A DNA stretch of 64,000 nucleotides from Streptomyces sp. NBC_00443 (GCF_036014175.1 NZ_CP107917.1:5084001-5148000); one strand, 5' to 3'; positions 7,871 through 16,182 are shown, counted from the stretch's first letter. The notes: generated from the sequence alone by a model not told the origin. Numbers and translations: made by a program.

Positions 7871-8713
7871 TCAGGCGGACTCGGAGGCACGGCTGAGGCG
7901 GTCGTAATGCACCTCGGTGAGGTGGACGGCGTCCGCGCCGACGTTCTCCTCCACGTGCGCGATGCTCGTGGTCCCCGGGATGGGGATGATCACCGGGGAG
8001 TGGGCGAGGAGCCAGGCGAGGACGACCTGCGTCGGGGTGGCGTCCAGTTCCTTTGCCACCGCGGCGATTTCGGCCTTCGCCCCCGACTGTCCGGCGGCCA
8101 CCGGCCGCCACGGCAGGAAGGCGATGTCCGCCTCCTCGCAGGCCTTCAGTACGGGCTCGTGCTCGCGGTCGAGGAGGTTGTACCGGTTCTGGACGCTCGC
8201 GATGTCGACGACGGCCCGGGCCTCGGCCAGCTCGGCGGCCGTGACCTCGGACAGGCCGATCCGGCCCACCTTGCCCTCGGCACGCAGGTCGCGCAGCGCG
8301 CCGAGCTGGTCGGGGAGCGGTACGCCGGGGTCGAGCCGGTGGAGCTGGAGCAGCTCGATGCGGTCGAGGCGGAGGCGGCGCAGGGCCTCGTCGACCTGGA
8401 CGCGCAGGTCGGCGGGCTCGCCCGCGTGCCGCCAGCCCTCGCCCGAGGTGGTCTGGCGGAAGCCGACCTTCGTGGCGATCACGAGGTCGGCCGGGTACGG
8501 GTGCAGGGCTTCGGCGAGGAGATCCTCGTTCGCTCCCCAGCCGTACAGGTGCGCCGTGTCGATCAGTGTGACGCCCAGTTCGACGGCCCGCCGGGCGACC
8601 GCGAGGTGGCCGGCCCGGGCCTCGTTGCTCTCCGGCCGCAGATGCATGGCCCCGAACCCGAGCCGCCGTACTTCCAGATCGCCGCCGATGCGGAACGTCT
8701 TCGGTGCCGTCAT
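7871..8713 (-). CDS. Aldo/keto reductase
   Basis: TIM-barrel oxidoreductase of 280 residues. The AKR catalytic tetrad is visible: D52 and Y57 in DTAHLYGWG, K82 in VIATKVGF, H125 in LLQLHRLD. The C-terminal PIPGTTSIAHVEENV is the cofactor-binding region for NADP(H) phosphate recognition. It reduces carbonyl groups of an unknown substrate. Start ATG 8713, monocistronic, 43 bp after the murQ stop on the same strand. The motifs are complete. Confidence 0.93.
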   Translation of the reverse strand: MTAPKTFRIGGDLEVRRLGFGAMHLRPESNEARAGHLAVARRAVELGVTLIDTAHLYGWGANEDLLAEALHPYPADLVIATKVGFRQTTSGEGWRHAGEPADLRVQVDEALRRLRLDRIELLQLHRLDPGVPLPDQLGALRDLRAEGKVGRIGLSEVTAAELAEARAVVDIASVQNRYNLLDREHEPVLKACEEADIAFLPWRPVAAGQSGAKAEIAAVAKELDATPTQVVLAWLLAHSPVIIPIPGTTSIAHVEENVGADAVHLTEVHYDRLSRASESA

Positions 8714-8756
8714 GTGGCCACGCTAACAGGGGAGTTGAAACGGCGGACGAGCCCGC

Positions 8757-9704
8757 TCAGCGGCCGTCCCTCCGCCCGCCCGCGCCCATCGCCGCCCGCA
8801 AATGCCCCTTCGCCCCGTCGAGAAGCCCGGTCGCCGTAGGGCCGTCCACGTCCGCCAGGAGGATCAGGATCGCTGTCTTCACCTCGCCGGCCGCCTCGGT
8901 CAGGGCTCGTTCGATGTCGGTGTCGTCGGCGCCCGTGGCCAGGGCGACGATGCGGCGGGAGCGGGCTCGCAGCTTGTCGTTGGAGGCGCGGACGTCGACC
9001 ATCAGGTTTCCGTAGGTCTTGCCCAGGCGGATCATCGTGATCGTCGAGAGCATGTTGAGGACCAGCTTCTGGGCCGTGCCCGCCTTCAGGCGTGTCGAGC
9101 CGGTGAGGAGTTCCGGGCCCACGACGATCTCGATGCCGTGCTCGGCGGCCGCCGCCAGGGCGCTGTCCGGGTTGCAGGACAGGCCGATCGTCAACGCGCC
9201 CTGCGTGTGCGCGTGTTCGACCGCGCCGATCGCGTACGGCGTGCGCCCGGAGGCGGAGATGCCGACCACCGTGTCGGTGGGGGTGAGCGCGAGGGCGTCG
9301 AGGTCGGTGCGGGCCAGGTCCTTGGAGTCCTCGGCGCCCTCGACCGAGACGACCATGGCCTCGGGGCCGCCCGCGATGAGGCCGACGACCTGGGAGGGGT
9401 CGGTGTTGAAGGTGGGCGGGCACTCGGAGGCGTCGAGCACGCCGAGGCGCCCGGCGGTGCCTGCGCCGGCGTAGATGAGGCGGCCGCCCCGGGCCATCCG
9501 TTCCGCGACGGCGTCGATGGCGGCGGCGATCTGGGGGAGGCGCTGTGCGACGGCGGTGGGTACGGCCGCGTCCTCGCCGTTCATGAGCCGGGCGATGTCC
9601 AGGGTGGGCAGGCGGTCGATCTCGGCGAGCTCGGGGCGGAACGCCTCGGTGGTCAGGGTCTCCAACTCGGCGCGGAGATCACGGGGGTTGGATGGAGAGG
9701 TCAT
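8757..9704 (-). CDS. murQ: N-acetylmuramic acid 6-phosphate etherase
   Basis: SIS-fold lyase/hydrolase of 315 residues. It cleaves the D-lactyl ether of MurNAc-6-phosphate to give GlcNAc-6-phosphate, the key step of cell-wall sugar recycling. Diagnostic stretches are YAGAGTAGRLGVLDASECPP (with the catalytic-type Glu near 94) and VEGAEDS (second acidic residue near 122-125), followed by GISASGRTPYAIGA and GSTRLKAGTAQKL. The length matches bacterial MurQ. It lies 84 bp downstream of a MurR/RpiR-type regulator on the same strand, the usual arrangement. Confidence 0.96.
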   Translation of the reverse strand: MTSPSNPRDLRAELETLTTEAFRPELAEIDRLPTLDIARLMNGEDAAVPTAVAQRLPQIAAAIDAVAERMARGGRLIYAGAGTAGRLGVLDASECPPTFNTDPSQVVGLIAGGPEAMVVSVEGAEDSKDLARTDLDALALTPTDTVVGISASGRTPYAIGAVEHAHTQGALTIGLSCNPDSALAAAAEHGIEIVVGPELLTGSTRLKAGTAQKLVLNMLSTITMIRLGKTYGNLMVDVRASNDKLRARSRRIVALATGADDTDIERALTEAAGEVKTAILILLADVDGPTATGLLDGAKGHLRAAMGAGGRRDGR

Positions 9705-9788
9705 GGCGGAGGCGGCTCTTTCCAGTTTCCGGTGTGCTGTCCGACCCAGAGGAAAAGGGGCGCGGGGACCGACCGTCGGGCCTGCGGT

Positions 9789-10697
9789 CTATCTGCGGTG
9801 CCGATGCGCCAGCGCCTCGTACGACGCGGCCAGCGCGGGCGCGGCCGTGTCGTACGTCCGCTGCGCCACCCCCACGAACAGGCAGTCCACCACAAGCAGC
9901 TGACTGGTCCGGGACGACATGGCCGCCGGCCGCAGCTCGCTCTCCCGCGCCGTGGACGTCGTGAGGATGTGATCGGCGTACTGGGTGACCGCCCCGTCCG
10001 GACGCCCGGTGATCGCGACGGTCGTCGCCCCGTGCTCGAACGCCACCCGCAGCGGCTCGATCACGTCCCCGGTGGACCCGGAGTGGGTGATGGCGATCGC
10101 CACGTCACCCGCGCGCAGCTGCACGGCGTTCGTCACGGCGAGGTGCGGATCGCTGTGCGCGTGGGCTATGAGCCCTATCCGCAGCAGCTTCTGGACGAGG
10201 TCCTGGGCGACCAGCCCGGACGCCCCGACGCCGTACACGTCGATCCGGCGGGCGGCGGCGGCAGCCGATACGGCCGCTCCGAGCTGGGCGGTGTCGAGGC
10301 CGGCGGCCGTGTCGGCGAGGGTCTGCTGCTCGTCGTAGGCGAGCTTCGCCACCACGTCCGCGATCGGGTCGTCCACCGCGATGTCGGTCGTTATGGCGGG
10401 GGCGCGGCCCGACTGCTGCTGGGCGGCGAGGCCGGCGAGGGCGAGGCGCAGATCGCGGTAGCCGGGGTAGCCGAGGAGGCGGGCGGTGCGCACGACGGTG
10501 GCCTCGCTGGTGCCGGTGAGTTCGGCCAGGCCGGTGACCGTGAGGGCCGCGCAGCCCGCCGGATCGTTCGCGACCGCTTCGGCGACGCGCTGCATGGAGC
10601 GGGTCATCGACGGGGCGAGCGTGCGCACCTTGGCCGCGAGGGCGGCGGGCGCCGGGGCCGGACCGGTCGGCCCCCCGCGGCCGAAAGTTTCCTTCAC
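9789..10697 (-). CDS. MurR/RpiR-family transcriptional regulator
   Basis: Protein of 302 residues: an N-terminal HTH_6 domain (about 25-95, including LAELTGTSEATVVRTARLLG) and a C-terminal SIS sugar-phosphate-binding domain (about 125-265, with GVGASGLVAQDL and ITHSGSTGDVIEPL). It likely senses MurNAc-6-P or a related sugar phosphate and controls itself and murQ. GTG 10697 was chosen because GAGGTG lies about 9 bp upstream; the frame is open further but has no better site. A near-palindrome in front of the gene may be its operator. Confidence 0.9.
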   Translation of the reverse strand: MKETFGRGGPTGPAPAPAALAAKVRTLAPSMTRSMQRVAEAVANDPAGCAALTVTGLAELTGTSEATVVRTARLLGYPGYRDLRLALAGLAAQQQSGRAPAITTDIAVDDPIADVVAKLAYDEQQTLADTAAGLDTAQLGAAVSAAAAARRIDVYGVGASGLVAQDLVQKLLRIGLIAHAHSDPHLAVTNAVQLRAGDVAIAITHSGSTGDVIEPLRVAFEHGATTVAITGRPDGAVTQYADHILTTSTARESELRPAAMSSRTSQLLVVDCLFVGVAQRTYDTAAPALAASYEALAHRHRR

Positions 10698-10712
10698 GTT
10701 ATTGGTCACCTC

Positions 10713-10727
10713 TGAAAAATATTTCCA
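10713..10727. promoter_or_regulatory. Putative RpiR-type operator
   Basis: TGAAAAATATTTCCA is a near-perfect inverted repeat (TGAAAA and TTTCCA around TAT), very AT-rich against a roughly 70% GC background, and 16 bp upstream of the murR-like start. RpiR-family sites are often TGAAA-N-TTTCA palindromes. It also sits in the promoter of the divergent gene at 10764. Confidence 0.5.
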
Positions 10728-10763
10728 CCCCGTGCGGTGGTCAAGAGTGCGCACAATAGGACC

Positions 10764-11171
10764 ATGGAACCCATCAGTCCGCTCAGCCCGCTGGAACAGG
10801 CGCTGCACGCGGCCCGCGCCCTCGTGCTCGCCGACCTGGCCGCGGGTGAGGTCGCCGAGGCGGACGTCGTGTCGCTGGTCGAGGAGTCGGTCGTACAACG
10901 GCGCTGGTGGGTGGAGCAGTGGCCGGACGGCGTGGAGTTCGTGGCCGGGCTGGTCGCCCAGGACGTGCAGGACGCGCTGCTGGACCGGTTCGGGCGCTGG
11001 CCGCTGTGCCCGGTGTGCGGCGCCGGCGATCCGCATGCGCTGGAGGTCGAGCCGGAGCTGGGGCCCGATCCGTACTGGGTGTGCCACAAGGCGGGTGTGA
11101 GGGTCGCGGCGGTGGGGTCGCTGGGGACGGCCGGCGCGGGCGGGGCGCAGCCCTCGGGAGAGAGCGCGTGA
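10764..11171 (+). CDS. Hypothetical protein with zinc-ribbon-like motif
   Basis: Protein of 135 residues. A helical N-terminal half is followed by CPVCGAGDPHALEVEPELG and YWVCHKAGVRVA, suggesting a small metal-binding knuckle (CxxC plus Cys/His). No functional family recognised. ATG 10764 is favoured over an in-frame GTG 27 bp upstream. It lies 4 bp before the DUF4031 gene, so the two form an operon, divergent from the murR-like gene. Confidence 0.75.
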   Translation: MEPISPLSPLEQALHAARALVLADLAAGEVAEADVVSLVEESVVQRRWWVEQWPDGVEFVAGLVAQDVQDALLDRFGRWPLCPVCGAGDPHALEVEPELGPDPYWVCHKAGVRVAAVGSLGTAGAGGAQPSGESA

Positions 11172-11175
11172 CGCC

Positions 11176-11445
11176 GTGACGATCTACATCGACCCGCCGA
11201 CCTGGCCGGGACACGGGCGGATGTGGTCGCACCTCGTGAGCGACCTGTCGTACGACGAACTGCACGCGTTCGCCGACGGTTTGGGTGTACCGCGCCGGGC
11301 TTTCGAGCGGGACCACTACGACGTCCCGTCCCACCGCTACGCCGATGCGGTGCGGGCGGGTGCCGTGGAGGTCAGCAGCCGTGAGGTGGTGCGGCTGCTG
11401 CAGGGGGCGGGGCTGCGCAGGCCGAAGGGGCGGGAGGCGGGCTGA
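11176..11445 (+). CDS. DUF4031 domain protein
   Basis: An 89-residue protein starting at GTG 11176. MTIYIDPPTWPGHGRMWSHL, FADGLGVPRRAFERDHYDVP and HRYADAVRAGAVEVSSREV are the recognisable DUF4031 core, a small actinobacterial and proteobacterial family of unknown function with conserved W, H, D and Y residues. Probably cytoplasmic and co-expressed with the preceding zinc-ribbon-like protein. Confidence 0.88.
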   Translation: MTIYIDPPTWPGHGRMWSHLVSDLSYDELHAFADGLGVPRRAFERDHYDVPSHRYADAVRAGAVEVSSREVVRLLQGAGLRRPKGREAG

Positions 11446-11525
11446 CGCCCTCCTGACCGCCCCCTTGACCGCCCTCTTGGCCGGCGGGATGGGTACCGGC
11501 TACTGGCCGGCGGGATGGATCCCGG

Positions 11526-11999
11526 CTACGCGAACTGGCCGGGCTGGTAGTCGCCGGCGGGCTGCTGGATGAGGACGTTCATCCGGTTGTAGGCGTTGAT
11601 GAGGCCGATCAGGAACACCAGGGAGGCGAGCTGCTCCTCGTCGTAGTGCTTGGCGGCGTTGTCCCACACCTCGTCCGGGACCCCGCCGGCCGCGTCCGCG
11701 ATGCGCGTGCCCTCCTCCGCCAGCTCAAGGGCGGCGCGCTCGGCCTCGGTGAAGCAGGTGGCCTCCCGCCAGGCCGCGACCATATTGAGGCGTAGCCAGT
11801 CCTCGCCCGCGGCGACGGCGTCCTTGCTGTGCATGTCGGTGCAGAACCCGCAGCCGTTGATCTGGCTGGCGCGGAGCGTCACCAGGTGCTGGGTGGTGAC
11901 GGGCAGTGTCGAGTCGTGCACCACCTTGCTCGCCGAGGTGATGTGCTTGATGATCTTGCCGGCGCTGGGGATTCCGAAGATGTTCAGTCGGGCGCTCAT
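11526..11999 (-). CDS. AhpD-like / carboxymuconolactone decarboxylase family protein
   Basis: An all-helical protein of 157 residues. The redox motif CGFCTDMH (C50, C53, H57) is that of AhpD-like alkylhydroperoxidases, the branch of the CMD family that uses a CxxC pair to reduce peroxides. ATG 11999 has GGGAG 6 bp upstream; a TTG two codons earlier is less likely. It likely protects against oxidative stress. Monocistronic, facing away from the F420/PPOX gene. Confidence 0.9.
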   Translation of the reverse strand: MSARLNIFGIPSAGKIIKHITSASKVVHDSTLPVTTQHLVTLRASQINGCGFCTDMHSKDAVAAGEDWLRLNMVAAWREATCFTEAERAALELAEEGTRIADAAGGVPDEVWDNAAKHYDEEQLASLVFLIGLINAYNRMNVLIQQPAGDYQPGQFA

Positions 12000-12105
12000 G
12001 GCCAACTCCCTTGCCGTTCGTCGGTGGTTACACAGCTATGACGGACCGGCGCGGAGCGATGTGACATGAGTAGGTGTGACCTGGGTCACGGTCGAGAATT
12101 CGGGG

Positions 12106-12549
12106 TCAGGAGTTCGGCGTGGAGTGCGGCGTGGAGTGCTCGACCCGGCGCATGGGGTACCAGGACTCACCGGCGGGCCGAGGCGGGTCCGACAGGTTCC
12201 AGCTCCAGGAGAGCGTCGGCGTGATGCGCAGGTAGTGGCCGGGGCCCACCATGCCGACCCGCTCCACGGGACCGTCCGCGACGCCGTACACCCGGATGCC
12301 ACGCGCGATGAACGGCTCGACGGAGACCATGTCGTCCACGACGAAGGCCACCTTGCCGCGTCCGCGGCCGACATTGCGGAACTTGCGGGTGCCGAGGACC
12401 TCCTCGCCGGGTCCGCCCACCCAGAAGTGGGTGCCGTCGAACTCCAGGGCCACCGGGACGACATCGGGCTGCTCGTCCGCGCAGAGGCTGGCCAGACGGG
12501 CGAGAGGGTTCGTGGTGAGGTAGGCGATCTCCTCGGCGGTGAACGACAT
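12106..12549 (-). CDS. PPOX-class F420-dependent oxidoreductase
   Basis: Split-barrel flavin/F420-binding protein of 147 residues. MSFTAEEIAYLTTNPLARLA, VPVALEFDGTHFWVGG and KVAFVVDDMVSVEPFIARGI match the actinobacterial PPOX F420 subgroup resembling MSMEG_5819/OxyR-type proteins (recalled family, not searched). These reduce or bind small substrates with reduced coenzyme F420. The C-terminal tail (about 125-147) is less conserved. Confidence 0.82.
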   Translation of the reverse strand: MSFTAEEIAYLTTNPLARLASLCADEQPDVVPVALEFDGTHFWVGGPGEEVLGTRKFRNVGRGRGKVAFVVDDMVSVEPFIARGIRVYGVADGPVERVGMVGPGHYLRITPTLSWSWNLSDPPRPAGESWYPMRRVEHSTPHSTPNS

Positions 12550-12589
12550 GGCGGCTCCCTGCGACGGTGCGGGTCGGCTCCGCCCCAGG

Positions 12590-13708
12590 CTAGGCCGCCG
12601 TGGGGTGCCCGCGACGGACGTAGAGCCGCAGGGACTGGTCCATGTCGTGCTGCTCCTGTGCCGCCCGCTCCTCCTCGACGGTCGTGCGTGCGTATCCGGC
12701 GCGGGCGACGACGCGCTGTGACGGGGCGTTGTCGGCGTGGATCGCCGCGCAGAGGAGGCGCACGTCGTCCCGGGCCAGGGCCCACTCCGACAGCGCGCTC
12801 AGCGCCTCGCTCGCGTAGCCGCGTCCGCGGACGCCCTCCACGAGGTCGTAGCCGACCTCTGCGGTGCCCTCCTCGTCGGGGGCACCGTGAAAGCCGAGGC
12901 CGCCGACCGCGAGGCCGTCCTCCCGCCGGACGAGGACGAACAGGCCGAACTCGGGGCGGTGCACCCCCTCCTCGTACGCCTTCGACACCATTCCGGCGGC
13001 CTCCCGCGTCCCCTCGAAGGGGCCGCCGACGACCCATGTGAACCCGCCGTCGCCGCCCGCGCTCAGGTCGGTGGCGGCCGCGGGGGTGACGCCCTGGAGG
13101 GTGAGGCGGTCGGTGGGCAGGACCAGGTTGTTGCGCCAGCGCCACTCGGTGACCGGCGCACGGCCGGGCAGGTCGCCGCGGCCGGTGGCCCAGAGCAGGG
13201 TGGGCCACGGGTCGGTGCCGGGCCGGACGTGCGGAAAGATCGTCGTGAGGACGAACCCGGGCAGCTCGGCGGGCGGTTCGTACGCCACCCCGAGCCCCTC
13301 GGCGATGTCGTACGTGTGCAGCAGCACCTCGGCGACGCCCATCGCGGCGAAGCCCTCGCGGTTCGCGCTGCGGAAGGGGTACGGGTGGAACGCGCGGACC
13401 TCGCGGGGAGCGGTGCGGACGGCAGCGGTGAGGAGGGCGCCGGTCGTCTCGATGACGTGGATCAGCCCTTCGTTGCCGGTGCCCTCGTCGAGGGTGATCT
13501 CGAAGGGGACGTAGCCGTCCTGGGCGCGGCCGGCCAGGTTGGCGGCGTACGCGATGAGGTCCTCGGCGATGTGGAACGCCGTCTGGTGGCAACTCCACTC
13601 CAGCCGCCCGGCCTTCGCCCCGCCCCAGTCCCTTTCCACCGCCGTCCGCAGCAGCGCCGCGCAGCTCGCCACGGCTTCCTGTACGCGTTCCCCGCCCATC
13701 TCTCGCAT
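12590..13708 (-). CDS. DinB/MDMPI-like domain fused to a GNAT acetyltransferase
   Basis: Protein of 372 residues with two domains. Residues 1 to about 220 are a DinB/maleylpyruvate-isomerase-type helical bundle (EWSCHQTAFHIAEDLIAYA, VAEVLLHTYDIAEGLGV) with potential metal-binding His. Residues about 225-365 are a GNAT N-acetyltransferase: GLAVGGLGFHGAPDEEGTAE, VRGRGYASEALSAL (acetyl-CoA pyrophosphate loop) and DNAPSQRVVARAGY. Both halves are intact in one frame with no obvious linker stop. The combination suggests modification or detoxification of a small molecule; the substrate is unknown. Confidence 0.85.
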   Translation of the reverse strand: MREMGGERVQEAVASCAALLRTAVERDWGGAKAGRLEWSCHQTAFHIAEDLIAYAANLAGRAQDGYVPFEITLDEGTGNEGLIHVIETTGALLTAAVRTAPREVRAFHPYPFRSANREGFAAMGVAEVLLHTYDIAEGLGVAYEPPAELPGFVLTTIFPHVRPGTDPWPTLLWATGRGDLPGRAPVTEWRWRNNLVLPTDRLTLQGVTPAAATDLSAGGDGGFTWVVGGPFEGTREAAGMVSKAYEEGVHRPEFGLFVLVRREDGLAVGGLGFHGAPDEEGTAEVGYDLVEGVRGRGYASEALSALSEWALARDDVRLLCAAIHADNAPSQRVVARAGYARTTVEEERAAQEQHDMDQSLRLYVRRGHPTAA

Positions 13709-13735
13709 GCCGTGCAGGCTACGGCGGCGGAGTCG

Positions 13736-14398
13736 TCAGAGCGACAGCATTTCCAGCTCGGCGGCGAGGTTGTAGCGGGCGGTGGCCTCCCACTTCTCCT
13801 GTCCGTACGGCGTGCTGAACAGGCTTGGCAGATCCAGGAGTTGGCGCAGGATGGCGGCGCGGCCCTCGCGGAAGGCGTCGTTCGGGACGAAGTGGTACTC
13901 CTCGCGGACGGCGGCCGTGTACGCGGCGTACGCGGACGGCGGCGCCGCGAGGATCGCCAGGTCGGCGTCGCACAGGACCTGGCCGTCGGGGTCGTCCGGC
14001 GCCGGGGCGTGGGTGACGGTGAGCCGGACCAGGCGGGCCACGTCGGCGGTCCGCTCCGCGGGGACACCGGCTTCCGTGAGGGCGCGTTCGGCGAGGCGGG
14101 CCGAGCGCTCCTCGTTCTCCGAGCGGTCGGGGAGGTACACCGCGTCGTGGAACCAGGCGGCGAGCCGCACGACGTCCGGGTCGCGGGCGTGCCCCGCCAG
14201 CTCGTCGATGCGGTCCAGGACCGCGGTGAGGTGGGTGAGCGTGTGGTAGTGCCGCTGCGGTTCCTGCCAGCGGGTGAGGAGGCTTTCGGCGTAGGGGGTG
14301 GGGTCGGGGGTGGTGGCGGGGGAGCGGGTTGCGTTCAGGGCTTGGGTGAAGCGGGTGCGGAGTGTGTTGAGGGCGGCGGGGGTGTGGAGGTCGGCCAT
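13736..14398 (-). CDS. HD-superfamily metal-dependent phosphohydrolase-like protein
   Basis: Protein of 220 residues. HYHTLTHL (H50, H52, H56), WFHDAVY (H84-D85) and SENEERSARLA give the H...HD...D metal site of the HD superfamily; the protein resembles COG4339-type predicted phosphohydrolases. Cytoplasmic, substrate unknown. 27 bp separate it from the upstream fusion gene on the same strand, so they may be co-transcribed. Confidence 0.85.
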   Translation of the reverse strand: MADLHTPAALNTLRTRFTQALNATRSPATTPDPTPYAESLLTRWQEPQRHYHTLTHLTAVLDRIDELAGHARDPDVVRLAAWFHDAVYLPDRSENEERSARLAERALTEAGVPAERTADVARLVRLTVTHAPAPDDPDGQVLCDADLAILAAPPSAYAAYTAAVREEYHFVPNDAFREGRAAILRQLLDLPSLFSTPYGQEKWEATARYNLAAELEMLSL

Positions 14399-14471
14399 GG
14401 GGTCATTGTTCCGGGGGTGGTGGGTTTCGGGGGTCGGGGGTGGTGGTGGTTTGTGTTCGGGGTGCGGGTGG

Positions 14472-14508
14472 GTGGGGGCTGGTCGCGCAGTTCCCTGGGC
14501 CCCTAGGG
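14472..14508. repeat. Dispersed Streptomyces intergenic repeat, copy 1
   Basis: Between convergent-type gene ends lies a segment whose reverse complement reads GGGCCCAGGGAACTGCGCGA, then CCAGCCCCCAC. The same unit recurs at 16183-16215 and, diverged, at 49589-49618. It lies outside genes and forms no strong simple hairpin. Confidence 0.7.
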
Positions 14509-14588
14509 CGCTGCAGGTGCCGTAGCTGCGAGCAGTCCTGCCCCGAGGTTCTGGCCCTGTGGCGGTGGCGGAGGCCTAGCGTGGCGGT

Positions 14589-15296
14589 ATGACTTCTGCT
14601 GACGGGTACGACGTACGGGATCCCGAGTTGCCGGGGCGGCTGTTGGCCGTCGAGCGGGATGCGTTGGTTCCGGTGTTGGCGGGCGCGGTCGGAGGCCGAC
14701 TTCGCCGTGGCGACCGTTGCGTGTCCGGGGTGGTCGGTGCGGGATGTGCTGGCGCACTGTTCGGCCGCGCTGATGCGGGTGGTGGAGAACCGGTTCGAGG
14801 AGGGCGTGTTCTCGCCCGAGTCCAACGACCGGGACATCGCCGCTCGCGCCGACTGGACCAACGCTCAGGTCGTCGACGAGCTGGAGCGCGGGATGACCGA
14901 GGCGGGGCCGGTGATCGCCAAGGCGGGCGGGGCCCTGGATGGCATCGCGCTCGGGGTGGGGGTCCCCCCACGCCTTTAAGGCAGTGGGGGAGGGTGCACG
15001 CCGGTGACATGTGGGACGTGCTCGGGGAGCCGGGGGCGTACGCCGGGGCCGGGCTGCCGGATGCGCTGCGGCTGCTGGTCCGGCTGTCCCGGGAGCGGCG
15101 CCGCATCCCGCTCCATGCCGACCTGGACGACGTCGACGAGCCCCTGCGCCTGGGCGACCCGACGGCTCCGAGTCCCCCGCCGCGGTACATCGGGGACGCC
15201 GCCACCCTCGTACGGCTGTACGCGGGGCGGCCGGCGGAGGGGGCGTCGTACGAGCTGGCGGGGGCGGAGGCGGAGGAGCTGAACATCTTCGGGTGA
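14589..15296 (+). pseudogene. Maleylpyruvate isomerase-like (MDMPI) gene, broken by a frameshift and a palindromic insertion
   Basis: The coding sense starts at ATG 14589 (DPELPGRLLAVERDALVPVL), jumps to the +1 frame near 14675-14690 (SEADFAVATVACPGWSVRDV, then LAHCSAALMRVVENRFEEG), and returns to the first frame after 14994 (VHAGDMWDVLGEPGAYAGAG). The middle frame ends in TAA inside a 38-nt hairpin-forming insertion at 14956-14993. One extra base upstream plus 38 nt equals 39, so the two lesions together restore phase, but the product would still be truncated at the TAA. The family is a mycothiol-dependent isomerase-like DinB fold. A sequencing error at the first site cannot be excluded; the insertion looks real. 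Confidence 0.8.
14956..14993. repeat. 38-nt palindromic (REP/MITE-like) insertion inside a coding sequence
   Basis: Removing exactly these 38 nt joins ...IALG to VHAGDMWDV in the MDMPI-like gene. The element has nested inverted repeats: GTGGGGG against CCCCCAC at its left, and CCCCCCACGCCTT against AAGGC-A-GTGGGGG around a TA centre. Short G/C-run palindromes of this style are frequent in Streptomyces genomes. Confidence 0.7.
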
Positions 15297-15338
15297 CCCC
15301 TGCGCGCCCCCGGGCGAGCCTCCACCCCGTACCCTTGG

Positions 15339-15354
15339 ATTGGACTAGACCTGT
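15339..15354. promoter_or_regulatory. Possible DasR-responsive element (dre-like) upstream of cutC
   Basis: ATTGGACTAGACCTGT lies 33 bp before the cutC start. Its core TGGACTAGACCT differs at two positions from the palindromic DasR core TGGTCTAGACCA. DasR is the GlcNAc-responsive GntR regulator of aminosugar genes, and murQ is nearby. A match from memory, so tentative. Confidence 0.4.
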
Positions 15355-15386
15355 AGCCGTCGTCGAATGCCGAGGAATGGGGTCCC

Positions 15387-16082
15387 ATGAGCAAGCGTGC
15401 AGTCCTGGAGGTGATCGCCCTCGGTGTCGAGGACGCGGTCGCCGCCCAGGCCGGGGGTGCGGACCGGCTCGAACTGGTCACCGACATGGCCGCCGACGGG
15501 CTCACCCCGCCGGTCGAGACCTTCGCCGGGATCCGAGCCGCCGTCGGCATCGACCTGCGCGTGATGCTGAGGCCGGCGGACGGGTTCGCGGCGGGGGACG
15601 TGGGGCGGCTCGTGCGGGTGGCGCGGGAGCTGCGGGGCGCCGGGGCGGACGAGTTCGTGCTCGGGTTTCTCGACGCCGACGGCGGGGTGGACCTCGAAGC
15701 CGTCGAGCGGGTGGTGAGTGAGCTGGACGGGTGCCGGTGGACGTTCCACCGGGCCATCGACCGGGCCGCCGACCGGGACGCGCTGCGCAAGCAGCTCGAC
15801 GGCATGCCGGGCCTGGACACCTACCTCACGGCCGGCTCACCGACCGGCGTCGACGACGGCCTCGCCGTCCTGCTCACCGAGGCGGCGAGGGTCGGTGAGC
15901 CCGGCTACGAGCAGCGGATCCTGGTGGGCGGCGGGCTCCGACTCGACCACGTGCCGACGCTGCTGACCGCCGGCATCGACGCCTTCCACATCGGCGGCGC
16001 GGCCCGCCCGGACGGCTGGGAGGGGCCGGTGTCGGTGGGAGCGGTGGCTGAGTGGCGTGCTGTGCTGGACGGGGTTTCGTAG
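15387..16082 (+). CDS. cutC: CutC family protein
   Basis: TIM-barrel protein of 231 residues with the CutC signatures LEVIALGVEDAVAAQAGGAD, DRLELVTDMAADGLTP, HRAIDRAADRDALRKQL and ILVGGGLR. CutC was first linked to copper homeostasis in E. coli, but its biochemical role is unsettled; it is cytoplasmic. Start ATG 15387, with a dre-like site in the short upstream region. It ends 200 bp before the convergent HelR-like gene; the gap holds only a dispersed repeat. Confidence 0.9.
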   Translation: MSKRAVLEVIALGVEDAVAAQAGGADRLELVTDMAADGLTPPVETFAGIRAAVGIDLRVMLRPADGFAAGDVGRLVRVARELRGAGADEFVLGFLDADGGVDLEAVERVVSELDGCRWTFHRAIDRAADRDALRKQLDGMPGLDTYLTAGSPTGVDDGLAVLLTEAARVGEPGYEQRILVGGGLRLDHVPTLLTAGIDAFHIGGAARPDGWEGPVSVGAVAEWRAVLDGVS

Positions 16083-16182
16083 GCGGGGAGTGCTTGGCGG
16101 GGGTGGGCCGCGCGGCCCGGCGCTGCCGGGCTGCCGCTGCGCCCGCCCGACAGCTCGTAGCCCACGGCACCTACCACCCCTT

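Noticed and set aside
7871..11087. Long plus-strand open frames opposite murQ, the regulator and the aldo/keto reductase
   Set aside because: They are antisense shadows caused by high GC at third positions; they lack ribosome sites and families.
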